Source of the DNA: Balneolaceae bacterium
GTDB lineage: Bacteria; Bacteroidota; Rhodothermia; Balneolales; Balneolaceae
Length of the DNA: 10,225 bases
Assembly (NCBI GenBank): GCA_007117235.1
Contig: SKGY01000061.1
Coordinates: forward strand, 1 to 10,225
Direction of reading: 5' to 3'
Made by a program: the position numbers and the translations under genes
Part shown: positions 1 through 5,819 of the stretch, one piece after another
Layout: every line of letters starts with the position of its first letter
How positions within the stretch are numbered: the stretch's first letter is position 1
The notes under the pieces: model-generated
The model's database searches: none
Told to the model about the DNA's origin: nothing
The model's input: only the letters and a program-made list of their open reading frames with translations

Positions 1-610
1 CGTTGATGTTCCCAATTACCAAATTCACGCCAATCGGTTCGAGCCTATTCTCCAAAACGGCTAGTGTTTGTGGATGACATTTATCAGATGCAAAAAATAT
101 GTTCGCTGCCTTTCGTTTCTTTCCTTTTCGCTGACTGAAAAGCATCGATGCGGCTTCAGCTGCAGCTGTACCTTCATCGAGCAGAGACGCGTTGGCAAGC
201 TCCATTCCTGTTAGATCGCTTACCATGGTTTGGAAGTTGATCAGTGCTTCAAGGCGACCCTGTGCAATTTCTGCCTGATAGGGAGTATAGGCAGTGTACC
301 AGCCCGGATTTTCAAGAATATTTCTCAAGATTACATTTGGAGTAATCGTGTCATAATAGCCCATTCCGATGAATGAACGGAAAATCTTATTCTTAAGGGA
401 AGTCTTCTTGATGTTCCCCAAATAATCCTGTTCACTTAACGCTTCAGGTAGATCTAATGGTTTATCAAGTCTGATTTTTTTCGGAATAGTTTGATCAATG
501 AGTTGATCAAGTGACTCTGCGCCAACAACCTCAAGCATCTCTTTAATTTGATCGTTGTCGGGTGAAATATGGCGGGTTGAAAACTGTTCTTTACCGAACT
601 GTATATTCAT
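1..610 (-). CDS. gcvP: Glycine dehydrogenase (decarboxylating), P protein of the glycine cleavage system; N-terminal part only
   Basis: I translated this reading frame by hand from the ATG at 610 on the minus strand. It is open for 203 codons and runs off the left edge, so it is partial. P protein is the PLP-dependent enzyme that decarboxylates glycine and passes the aminomethyl group to the lipoyl H protein in the cytoplasm. The N-terminus has the RHISP stretch (residues 13-17, usually RHIGP), then the strongly conserved [12 protein letters not shown] (101-112), [14 protein letters not shown] (114-127), and [18 protein letters not shown] (136-153). The RHIGP-type start fits the long single-chain form of about 950 residues rather than the split GcvPA/GcvPB form. 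The PLP-binding lysine lies in the missing C-terminal half, so catalytic competence cannot be judged here. No Shine-Dalgarno sequence is visible before the ATG. It is transcribed away from the ZIP gene. Confidence 0.95.
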   Translation of the reverse strand, partial: MNIQFGKEQFSTRHISPDNDQIKEMLEVVGAESLDQLIDQTIPKKIRLDKPLDLPEALSEQDYLGNIKKTSLKNKIFRSFIGMGYYDTITPNVILRNILENPGWYTAYTPYQAEIAQGRLEALINFQTMVSDLTGMELANASLLDEGTAAAEAASMLFSQRKGKKRKAANIFFASDKCHPQTLAVLENRLEPIGVNLVIGNIN

Positions 611-794
611 GAAAATAGAGATTACAATATAGATGTTTGCGTTTGAGTGGCTAACAAACTTAGCGAGCAGATTGTTCAAATGTAGGTAGCTCTTAATGAT
701 GCAAATTAGCAGTCTGAAAGATACAGCTTTTTCTCTTTTTTAACATACTTATGATATGACAAATGATGCATTTGCTACACAATATTTAAATCCT

Positions 795-824
795 TTTACA
801 TGACAATGAGTACTATTTTATAAA
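795..824 (+). promoter_or_regulatory. Candidate sigma-70-like promoter for the ZIP gene
   Basis: TTTACA (795-800) and TATAAA (819-824) are separated by 18 bases and each matches the -35/-10 consensus at five of six positions. Transcription would start near 831, about 75 bases before the ATG and about 30 bases before the palindrome at 860-881. A weaker alternative is TTGAAC (834-839) with TGTATT (857-862) at 17 bases, which would put the palindrome directly on the start point. If the organism uses Bacteroidota-type promoters, neither may be right; a clean TAnnTTTG element is not present. Confidence 0.35.
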
Positions 825-859
825 TCAAAAAAATTGAACGCATATACTTTAAAGTTTGT

Positions 860-881
860 ATTTTTAGTCAAGACTAAAAAT
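860..881. promoter_or_regulatory. Perfect 22-bp palindrome, candidate metal-repressor operator
   Basis: The arms ATTTTTAGTC (860-869) and GACTAAAAAT (872-881) are exact reverse complements, with two bases (AA) between them. The site ends 25 bases before the ZIP start codon. Length, near-continuous symmetry and TTAG...CTAA half-sites resemble the operators of the DtxR/MntR family of manganese- or iron-sensing repressors, and the downstream gene is a metal transporter. The assignment to that family is an inference; the palindrome itself is read directly. Confidence 0.6.
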
Positions 882-906
882 TATATATCAATTAGTGTAA
901 ATCTTT

Positions 907-1743
907 ATGGAAGAATGGGCTATTGCAACATGGTTTTCAAATCAACATCCAGTCATGCAGGCTTTTTTGGCCGGAACGTTAGGGTGGGTTACAACAGCGA
1001 TAGGTGCAGCAGCTGTTTTCTTAAACAAGGGCGTTAACAGAAAGTTTTTAGATGCTTCATTAGGATTTGCCGCGGGTGTTATGATAGCGGCAACGATTTG
1101 GTCTCTGCTTGAGCCCTCCATGCAGATGGCAGAATCTTTGGGATTAATTATCTGGATGCCCGCAACCGTTGGTTTTTTGGCGGGTGCTTTTACCATTCGA
1201 ATTGCGGATGCATATGTACCGCATCTCCACCTTGGCCTTCCCCGTGATGCTGCTGAGGGTGTCAAAACAAAATGGAGACGTGCCACACTGCTTGTAATGG
1301 CCATCACGCTACACAATATTCCTGAAGGGCTTGCAGTGGGCGTTCTGTTTGGTGCAGCAGCCTCAGGTATCGATCCGACCGGTACTGCAACTGTAGCTGC
1401 TGCTATTGTTCTGGCGATAGGTATCAGCATTCAAAACCTACCCGAGGGTATGGCTGTTTCATTGCCACTTCGGGGCGAGGGTGTTTCAAAGGGGTTAAGT
1501 TTTAACTATGGTCAGTTGTCTGGGTTGGTAAATCCGCCATCAGCTGTGATTGGTGCGCTGGCTGTAATTTTTATTCAGCCGCTATTACCTTATGCTCTTG
1601 GATTTGCTGCAGGCGCCATGATATTTGTGGTTGTTGAAGAGTTGATACCTACATCCCAAAGAGCCGGTAATACGGATATCGCTACAATGGGTACAATTAT
1701 TGGTTTTTGTGTAATGATGGTTCTGGATGTGACGCTTGGGTAA
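907..1743 (+). CDS. ZIP-family divalent metal transporter, GufA/ZIP11-like
   Basis: This 278-residue inner-membrane protein should carry Zn2+ or another divalent metal into the cytoplasm. It is hydrophobic throughout, consistent with the eight-helix ZIP fold. The two metal-binding signature helices are clear: HNIPEG (136-141) and QNLPEG (176-181). The C-terminal half closely resembles the GufA/ZIP11 branch: GQLSGLV (202-208), LLPYALGFAAGAMIFVVVEE (226-245) and the end GFCVMMVLDVTLG (266-278). A PHLHLG loop (105-110) is a further His-bearing segment. One oddity is VNP at 208-210 where this branch normally has VEP; the Glu is a metal ligand in characterised ZIPs. The ATG at 907 gives the expected short N-terminus before the first helix; no Shine-Dalgarno is seen. 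The palindrome at 860-881 suggests metal-responsive repression. Substrate is not determined by the sequence. Confidence 0.92.
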   Translation: MEEWAIATWFSNQHPVMQAFLAGTLGWVTTAIGAAAVFLNKGVNRKFLDASLGFAAGVMIAATIWSLLEPSMQMAESLGLIIWMPATVGFLAGAFTIRIADAYVPHLHLGLPRDAAEGVKTKWRRATLLVMAITLHNIPEGLAVGVLFGAAASGIDPTGTATVAAAIVLAIGISIQNLPEGMAVSLPLRGEGVSKGLSFNYGQLSGLVNPPSAVIGALAVIFIQPLLPYALGFAAGAMIFVVVEELIPTSQRAGNTDIATMGTIIGFCVMMVLDVTLG

Positions 1744-1772
1744 GTTTTAAAGCAGCGGCCCAACATTGCATA

Positions 1773-2411
1773 TCAATTTGCCGACTCGCCATCTTTGAGT
1801 GACTGTTTAACTACATTCCCTGAAGTGAATGCGTAAAGAGGGGTTATCGGGTACCCGGTTTTTCTCAGTGCACGAGCAGTCCAGATGTTTGATGTTTTGG
1901 GAAGGTAATAGCGACCATTAGCCTTAAAGAAAACACTATTGGTGTAGAGTCCGGGTGCGGCAACAGTCACGTCATTATTGTCATTCGTTTTAAAACGATC
2001 AGCAATAAATTCGCCCATCTTCTTTGCGCCATCTTCTGTTATTGCTATCCGGATTACCTCACTGCCCGAAAAATATCGCTCAATCGGCAGGTCTACACCA
2101 ACAACATGAATCACACTTTTAGTTGGTAATAGTGCGGCTCGCATCAACAGCCAAAAACCTGTATCTGTTTCGGGATAATAACGTCCATCACCCCAACCGA
2201 ACTTTAGAAATTGAGCCTCCGGCATATCGGGATGTTGTGGCAAATAATCTTCTATCAGCGCCGATTCAATAGCAATTCCGGCATGCCAGCCATGACTCAC
2301 TATGTACACATCAACTGTGCGAAGTTCACGATCTTCCGGGTAGAGATCTTTGACAGGTCCAAGACAACCGGAGAGAATAAAAGCAGCAATTATGACTAAG
2401 AGTTTATTCAT
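1773..2411 (-). CDS. DUF2459 (TIGR02117-like) family lipoprotein of unknown function
   Basis: The product is 212 residues. It begins with a lipoprotein signal, a hydrophobic stretch ending in the lipobox LSGC with the acylated cysteine at residue 16, so the mature protein should sit on the outer face of the inner membrane or on the outer membrane. The DUF2459 hallmarks are visible: SHGWHAGI (39-46), FGWGDGRYY (71-79) and SNIWTARALRKTGYPI (174-189). The family has no established function. As I recall it, the last motif usually begins Cys-Asn; here it begins Ser-Asn. The gene lies 22 bases downstream of the GhrA-like dehydrogenase on the same strand, so the two probably form an operon, although I see no functional link. 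It converges on the ZIP gene with 29 bases between the stops and no clear terminator hairpin. Confidence 0.8.
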   Translation of the reverse strand: MNKLLVIIAAFILSGCLGPVKDLYPEDRELRTVDVYIVSHGWHAGIAIESALIEDYLPQHPDMPEAQFLKFGWGDGRYYPETDTGFWLLMRAALLPTKSVIHVVGVDLPIERYFSGSEVIRIAITEDGAKKMGEFIADRFKTNDNNDVTVAAPGLYTNSVFFKANGRYYLPKTSNIWTARALRKTGYPITPLYAFTSGNVVKQSLKDGESAN

Positions 2412-2433
2412 AAGAAGAAATTATTCGGCGATA

Positions 2434-3360
2434 TCAGTATCCCTTTTTTTTGTCAATAGCGTTTAAGAGCTCCATCCCTGATAGAAGACGTTTATAGTTT
2501 TCTACAATCAGTGTTGCCGCTTCTTTTGGATCTGTAACAGATGCAATGTGCGGTGTTATTGTTATTTTATCCCGGTTCCAGAATGCATGAGATTCCGGCA
2601 ACGGCTCCTTTGGGAAAACATCAAGAACTGCGTGATTTATGAGGCCGGTGTCTAAAGCATAGATGAGATCTTCTTCAACCAAGTGTTCGCCTCTGGCTGC
2701 ATTTATCAGAAAAGCGGGTTGAGATAATTTTTTAAAAAGGTCGATCTCAAGTATTCCGTCAGTTTCAGAAGTCAAAGGTAAAAGACAAACCAGCACATTT
2801 GCGCCGTTGAGAAATTCAGTCAGTTCGTTATTTGAGTAGGTCGCTAAACCTGCGATACTCTTTTGAGTTCGTGCCCAACCTTTTACGTTAAAGCCATTAG
2901 CAATAAGTCGCTGTGCAGCTGCTTTTCCAAGTTCACCAAGACCCATAATCCCGATGGTCAGCTCACTTTTTGAATAAGCCTTGTGTTTTTCCCAATGTCC
3001 CTTTTGCTGCTGTTTAACATAGCGTTCGGTATTTCTGAATAGATTCAAAACAGCGGTTAAAACGAAATCACTCATCTGATCTGTTAAAGATGGAGCAACA
3101 ACGCGCGTGATGTGAACCGTTTCTGGGATTGAGTTGTCAGACAAAAGATGATCCACACCGGCGCCTAATGATGACACCGCTTTTAGATTGGGATAGTTTT
3201 GAAAAATCTGTTTTGGATGATCCCACGCAACTGCAAACTGAACTCTGTCAGGGTGTTTAACATTGGGCCAAATTTCTACATCTATGTTTTTATCGATGTG
3301 TAAAATTTCATCTTTAAACTTTGTCATGTCCCGATGTTGAACAGCAATAAGAAGCGACAT
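2434..3360 (-). CDS. D-2-hydroxyacid dehydrogenase, glyoxylate/hydroxypyruvate reductase A-like
   Basis: This is a 308-residue NAD(P)-dependent cytoplasmic dehydrogenase, close to the length of E. coli GhrA (312), which reduces glyoxylate and hydroxypyruvate. The nucleotide-binding loop is GLGELG (140-145). The catalytic triad of the D-2-hydroxyacid dehydrogenases is complete: Arg223 in NAARGEHLVEEDL, Glu252 in LDVFPKEPLPE and His271 in ITITPHIAS. The segment LDVFPKEPLPESHAFW and the following TPH motif resemble GhrA more than phosphoglycerate dehydrogenase or formate dehydrogenase. SSLGAGVDHLL (63-73) is the substrate-loop region. Substrate preference cannot be read with certainty, so no symbol is assigned. 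It is the first gene of a likely two-gene unit with the DUF2459 lipoprotein and is divergent from the DUF4174 gene across 59 bases. The ATG at 360 bases into the 3000s (3360) has no Shine-Dalgarno. Confidence 0.9.
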   Translation of the reverse strand: MSLLIAVQHRDMTKFKDEILHIDKNIDVEIWPNVKHPDRVQFAVAWDHPKQIFQNYPNLKAVSSLGAGVDHLLSDNSIPETVHITRVVAPSLTDQMSDFVLTAVLNLFRNTERYVKQQQKGHWEKHKAYSKSELTIGIMGLGELGKAAAQRLIANGFNVKGWARTQKSIAGLATYSNNELTEFLNGANVLVCLLPLTSETDGILEIDLFKKLSQPAFLINAARGEHLVEEDLIYALDTGLINHAVLDVFPKEPLPESHAFWNRDKITITPHIASVTDPKEAATLIVENYKRLLSGMELLNAIDKKKGY

Positions 3361-3370
3361 AGATCGATTT

Positions 3371-3399
3371 TTGTTGAATCTTGGTTAAGGATCTAAAAT
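3371..3399 (+). promoter_or_regulatory. Weak candidate promoter for the DUF4174 gene
   Basis: In the 59-base divergent gap, TTGTTG (3371-3376) and TAAAAT (3394-3399) are 17 bases apart. The -10 matches at five of six positions but the -35 at only three. The start point would fall near 3406, leaving a very short leader before the ATG at 3420. No better candidate is visible for either direction of this gap. Confidence 0.25.
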
Positions 3400-3419
3400 A
3401 CATCAAAAAAAGAAGAATC

Positions 3420-3878
3420 ATGAAAATGCTGATCTCTGCACTGACATCCTTATCCGTCACCCTGTTGTTGTCTGTTGACATTAATGACCCTATTTATATA
3501 GACCTTGATGATTATAGATGGGAACATCGAGTGATTATTCTGTTTACTGATGAATTGGATGACTCAGATTATCTGGAGCTTAAGAGTCAGATATTAGAAA
3601 GACCTGAAGAGATAAGTGATCGTGATTTGAAAGTTATCACCATCTCTGAGATGGGCAGTAGTTTGATAAGTGGAGAGCTAATAAATGAGAAGTCAGCGGA
3701 ACAATTGCGCGATAGGTTAAATAGTGATGAGAATCCATTCAGAGTAATACTCATTGGAAAGGATGGCGGCGTTAAAATGGATCGAACTGAGAAAGTAAGC
3801 TTAACAGAAATTAATTCAATCATCGATAGAATGCCGATGAGAAGACAGGAAATGAGAAGGTCTAGCTCTCAGAAATAG
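3420..3878 (+). CDS. DUF4174 family protein, probably exported
   Basis: From the ATG at 3420 this encodes 152 residues. A hydrophobic segment at residues 3-18 looks like a signal peptide or membrane anchor. The rest matches the DUF4174 pattern: RVIILFTDELDDSDY (37-51), ISDRDLKVITIS (65-76), a central helical part, then the hallmark VILIGKDGGVKM (109-120) and IDRMPMRRQEM (135-145). The layout is thioredoxin-like in flavour (strand, helix, strand with an Ile-Gly-Lys-Asp-Gly-Gly turn), but no CXXC pair exists and the predicted protein contains no cysteine at all, so redox activity is not supported. The family has no established function. I chose the 3420 start over an in-frame TTG at 3381 because ATG places the hydrophobic segment at the very N-terminus and AGAAGA lies just upstream. 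It is divergent from the dehydrogenase and 147 bases before umuD. Confidence 0.8.
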   Translation: MKMLISALTSLSVTLLLSVDINDPIYIDLDDYRWEHRVIILFTDELDDSDYLELKSQILERPEEISDRDLKVITISEMGSSLISGELINEKSAEQLRDRLNSDENPFRVILIGKDGGVKMDRTEKVSLTEINSIIDRMPMRRQEMRRSSSQK

Positions 3879-3893
3879 AATCACTCAATTACA

Positions 3894-3970
3894 AAAAGTC
3901 TACGATTGAGAGGCATGTATTCTCTAAGTAATTTTCTCTCAGAAGGAAACAAGACTTTTGTTTTATTTAG
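3894..3970 (+). terminator. Nested inverted repeats with T-rich tail, possible terminator after the DUF4174 gene
   Basis: AAAAGTCT (3894-3901) pairs exactly with AGACTTTT (3952-3959), and inside it TGAGAG (3907-3912) pairs exactly with CTCTCA (3936-3941). The distal arm runs into a T-rich stretch, TTTTGTTTTATTT. This order (stem, then Ts) is that of an intrinsic terminator separating DUF4174 from umuDC, but the stem is AT-rich with large internal loops, so it would be weak. Confidence 0.3.
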
Positions 3971-3973
3971 TGA

Positions 3974-4018
3974 TTGTTTGTAATTGCGGTCTTGCACATA
4001 TATTTTACATATAAACAA
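3974..4018. promoter_or_regulatory. Candidate umuDC control region with imperfect inverted repeat
   Basis: TTGTTTGTA (3974-3982) and TATAAACAA (4010-4018) are inverted repeats with one mismatch, 27 bases apart. Within them TTGTAA (3978-3983) and TATTTT (4001-4006) form a weak -35/-10 pair with 17-base spacing, placing the start point close to the ATG at 4026. umuDC is normally under LexA control, but I do not see an E. coli-type (CTG-N10-CAG) or Bacillus-type (GAAC-N4-GTTC) SOS box. Whether the repeat is a lineage-specific LexA site is unknown. Confidence 0.3.
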
Positions 4019-4025
4019 ATGAGCT

Positions 4026-4445
4026 ATGATTGCAAAAACTTATCTACCGAAAAAAGAGCCGAATCTAACTCTCACAAAGAAGAGAGAGATAGAAACCGGT
4101 TTTCCATCTCCGGCCACTGATCATCTTGAAAGCAGGTTGAACCTGAATGAACTGCTGGTAAAATATCCTTCATCAACATTTTTCTCTACGGTTAAGGGAG
4201 ACTCAGAAAACAATCTTGGACTATATGATGGAGACGTTCTCGTGATCGACAGGTCGCTGGCTCCCAAAAATAACTCTCTGGTAATTGCAGAAATTGATGG
4301 TGAGTTCAGAGTATGCAGAATAGTTGCAAACGGTAACTCCTGGGTGCTTGAAAAAGGTGACGGAGAAACCACAGAGTTGACGTTTAATTCTGAGCTTAAC
4401 TCACCAGTTTGGGGTCGTGTAACACATATTATTCATCCTGTTTAA
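4026..4445 (+). CDS. umuD: UmuD-like translesion polymerase V accessory subunit (S24 fold), catalytic Lys replaced by Cys
   Basis: At 139 residues it has exactly the length of E. coli UmuD and lines up without gaps over the recognisable motifs. In characterised UmuD, RecA-stimulated self-cleavage between residues 24 and 25 yields UmuD', which joins UmuC to form DNA polymerase V. Here the cleavage region reads TGFPSPA (24-30), so the Gly25 side of the scissile bond is kept. The nucleophile Ser60 is present in KGDS (57-60). DGDVLVIDR (68-76) and EIDGEFRV (89-96) are typical. The general-base lysine, Lys97 in E. coli (DGEFTVKKL), is Cys97 here (DGEFRVCRI), encoded by TGC. The Met after the Ser is Glu61. 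Self-cleavage by the usual Ser-Lys dyad is therefore in doubt. There is no N-terminal DNA-binding domain, so it is not LexA. It sits 22 bases before umuC and is surely co-transcribed with it. Confidence 0.92.
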   Translation: MIAKTYLPKKEPNLTLTKKREIETGFPSPATDHLESRLNLNELLVKYPSSTFFSTVKGDSENNLGLYDGDVLVIDRSLAPKNNSLVIAEIDGEFRVCRIVANGNSWVLEKGDGETTELTFNSELNSPVWGRVTHIIHPV

Positions 4446-4467
4446 CAAGCGATTTCCCATCTTTTCT

Positions 4468-5742
4468 ATGTTCTCGGCATTTGCACTCATTGACTGTAAC
4501 AATTTTTATGCGTCGTGTGAACGGGTTTTTGATCCGTCATTAAAAGGACGTCCAATTGTAATTTTGTCAAACAATGACGGTTGTGTGATAGCCCGGTCGG
4601 GTGAGGCAAAAGAGTTAAATATCCCAATGGGAATACCTGAGTTCAAGGTTCGCCCACTTATAAAAAAGCATAATATAGCTGTCCGTTCATCAAACTATGC
4701 TCTGTATGGTGATATGAGTTCAAGGGTAATTGAAACACTCAGAACCATTACGTCAGATATTGAGGTGTACAGTATAGATGAAGCATTTGCCGGAATTCAT
4801 GCAAGAACAGAAAATGAGTTGCGGCAGATCGGATTTGAAATGCGAATGAAAGTTTACATGTGCACGGGTATACCTGTTTCTGTCGGTATTGCTCCCACAA
4901 AAACACTTGCAAAAATTGCAAACGAGTGTGCCAAGTCTCATGAGTCGCTAAAAGGTATTTTGCATGTTAAAAATCGGGAAATTATAAAACGAATGCTTAA
5001 GGCAACGTCCGTATCCAACGTGTGGGGAATAGGTAAAAATTATAGCACGATGCTCGAGAGAAACGGAATACAATCAGCTTTACAACTCAGTGAAATGCCC
5101 GACAACTGGGTTAGAAAAAAGATGAAGGTAACCGGATTAAGAACAGTTTTGGAACTGCGGGGAGAACCCTGTTTAGATATCGAAGAGAGTATGGTGCACA
5201 GAAAGGGCATTCTTAGTTCGCGATCATTTGGTTCACCAGTGACATCACTGGCGGATCTGAAAGAGGCAATATCGTCGTTTACTGAAAGAGCATCAGAAAA
5301 ATTAAGAGCGCAAAATAGCGTGGTTTCCACACTTACAGTCGGTCTGGTTACAAATAAATATGACGATCCACTGATGCCCTATAAATTTGGTAAAACTGTA
5401 AATCTGCCAAATCCAACAGCGAGCACTCTTTCGCTGACTAAAACTGCTTCTCACTGTGTTGAGGAGCTATATGACCCATCAAAGGTTTATAAAAAGGGCC
5501 TGGTAATGCTGACAGGTTTGTTGTTACAATCTGAGGTGCAGCGTGATCTTTTTGATGAGGAGATTTATCAAAACAGGGATCACAAATTGATGGAGTGCCT
5601 GGATGGCTTAAATGCCAAATATGGAAGAAAAACAATTCATTCAGCATCTACCGGAATTGATCAAAGCTGGCAAATGAAGCAGCAGTACTTAAGTAAACGA
5701 TACACTACACGATGGGATGAGCTGATGGTGGTTCGGGTGTAA
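4468..5742 (+). CDS. umuC: UmuC, catalytic subunit of error-prone DNA polymerase V (Y family)
   Basis: The product has 424 residues, against 422 in E. coli. It copies across DNA lesions when bound to UmuD'. Y-family palm motifs are intact: Asp9 in [13 protein letters not shown], with Tyr14 as the steric-gate residue next to Phe13, and Asp104-Glu105 in [25 protein letters not shown] (33-50) is the conserved fingers segment, and [16 protein letters not shown] (138-152) the palm/thumb junction. [17 protein letters not shown] (185-201) is the helix-hairpin-helix thumb. A beta-clamp binding motif, QRDLF, lies at 358-362, matching the place of the E. coli QLNLF. The C-terminus RYTTRWDEL (411-419) is the usual UmuC ending. 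No active-site change is seen, in contrast to the UmuD partner. It follows umuD by 22 bases; no Shine-Dalgarno is visible at its ATG. Confidence 0.97.
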   Translation: MFSAFALIDCNNFYASCERVFDPSLKGRPIVILSNNDGCVIARSGEAKELNIPMGIPEFKVRPLIKKHNIAVRSSNYALYGDMSSRVIETLRTITSDIEVYSIDEAFAGIHARTENELRQIGFEMRMKVYMCTGIPVSVGIAPTKTLAKIANECAKSHESLKGILHVKNREIIKRMLKATSVSNVWGIGKNYSTMLERNGIQSALQLSEMPDNWVRKKMKVTGLRTVLELRGEPCLDIEESMVHRKGILSSRSFGSPVTSLADLKEAISSFTERASEKLRAQNSVVSTLTVGLVTNKYDDPLMPYKFGKTVNLPNPTASTLSLTKTASHCVEELYDPSKVYKKGLVMLTGLLLQSEVQRDLFDEEIYQNRDHKLMECLDGLNAKYGRKTIHSASTGIDQSWQMKQQYLSKRYTTRWDELMVVRV

Positions 5743-5771
5743 TCTGTTGAGTTATTCATCAGATATTTTAC

Positions 5772-5812
5772 ATTTTTGATTAGTAGATTTAAGCCCTGTT
5801 AAAATCAAAAAT
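5772..5812. repeat. Perfect 10-bp inverted repeat between umuC and the S9 peptidase gene
   Basis: ATTTTTGATT (5772-5781) and AATCAAAAAT (5803-5812) are exact reverse complements with 21 bases between them; inside, TTTAA (5788-5792) and TTAAA (5799-5803) can pair too. The repeat ends eight bases before the peptidase ATG. It could be an operator, a 5' leader hairpin, or a weak stop for umuC transcripts, although no T-run follows it on the plus strand. Confidence 0.5.
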
Positions 5813-5819
5813 TAATCAG

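Larger units (their letters stand above)
611..906. other. Divergent intergenic region between gcvP and the ZIP transporter gene
   Basis: This AT-rich, 296-base region carries the control sequences of two divergent genes. It holds a candidate promoter (795-824) and a perfect palindrome (860-881) on the ZIP side. On the gcvP side there is a short palindrome, CAAATG-ATG-CATTTG (760-774), and a direct repeat AATGATGCA (695-703 and 762-770). I looked for the glycine riboswitch that often precedes gcv genes and saw neither its conserved core nor a convincing aptamer fold. I see no convincing ORF or RNA gene here. Confidence 0.6.

Noticed and set aside
611..800. Glycine riboswitch upstream of gcvP
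   Set aside because: I searched this strand for the conserved aptamer core and tandem arrangement and found neither; the region is AT-rich without GC-rich stems.
834..1037. Short plus-strand frame crossing the ZIP start
   Set aside because: It overlaps the operator-like palindrome and the ZIP gene in another frame and has no family resemblance; it opens with a TTG and is not a believable gene.
942..1430. 162-residue open frame on the minus strand inside the ZIP gene
   Set aside because: It is antisense to a clear ZIP transporter, low in recognisable motifs and rich in Ala/Thr/Ile from reversed hydrophobic codons; it is a shadow frame.
3381..3419. N-terminal extension of the DUF4174 protein from a TTG at 3381
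   Set aside because: It adds a basic stretch of 13 residues before the signal-like hydrophobic segment and uses up the divergent promoter gap; the ATG at 3420 fits better.
4026..5742. umuDC as cargo of a mobile element or prophage
   Set aside because: No integrase, transposase, terminal repeat or phage gene is present, and codon use looks like that of the neighbours.
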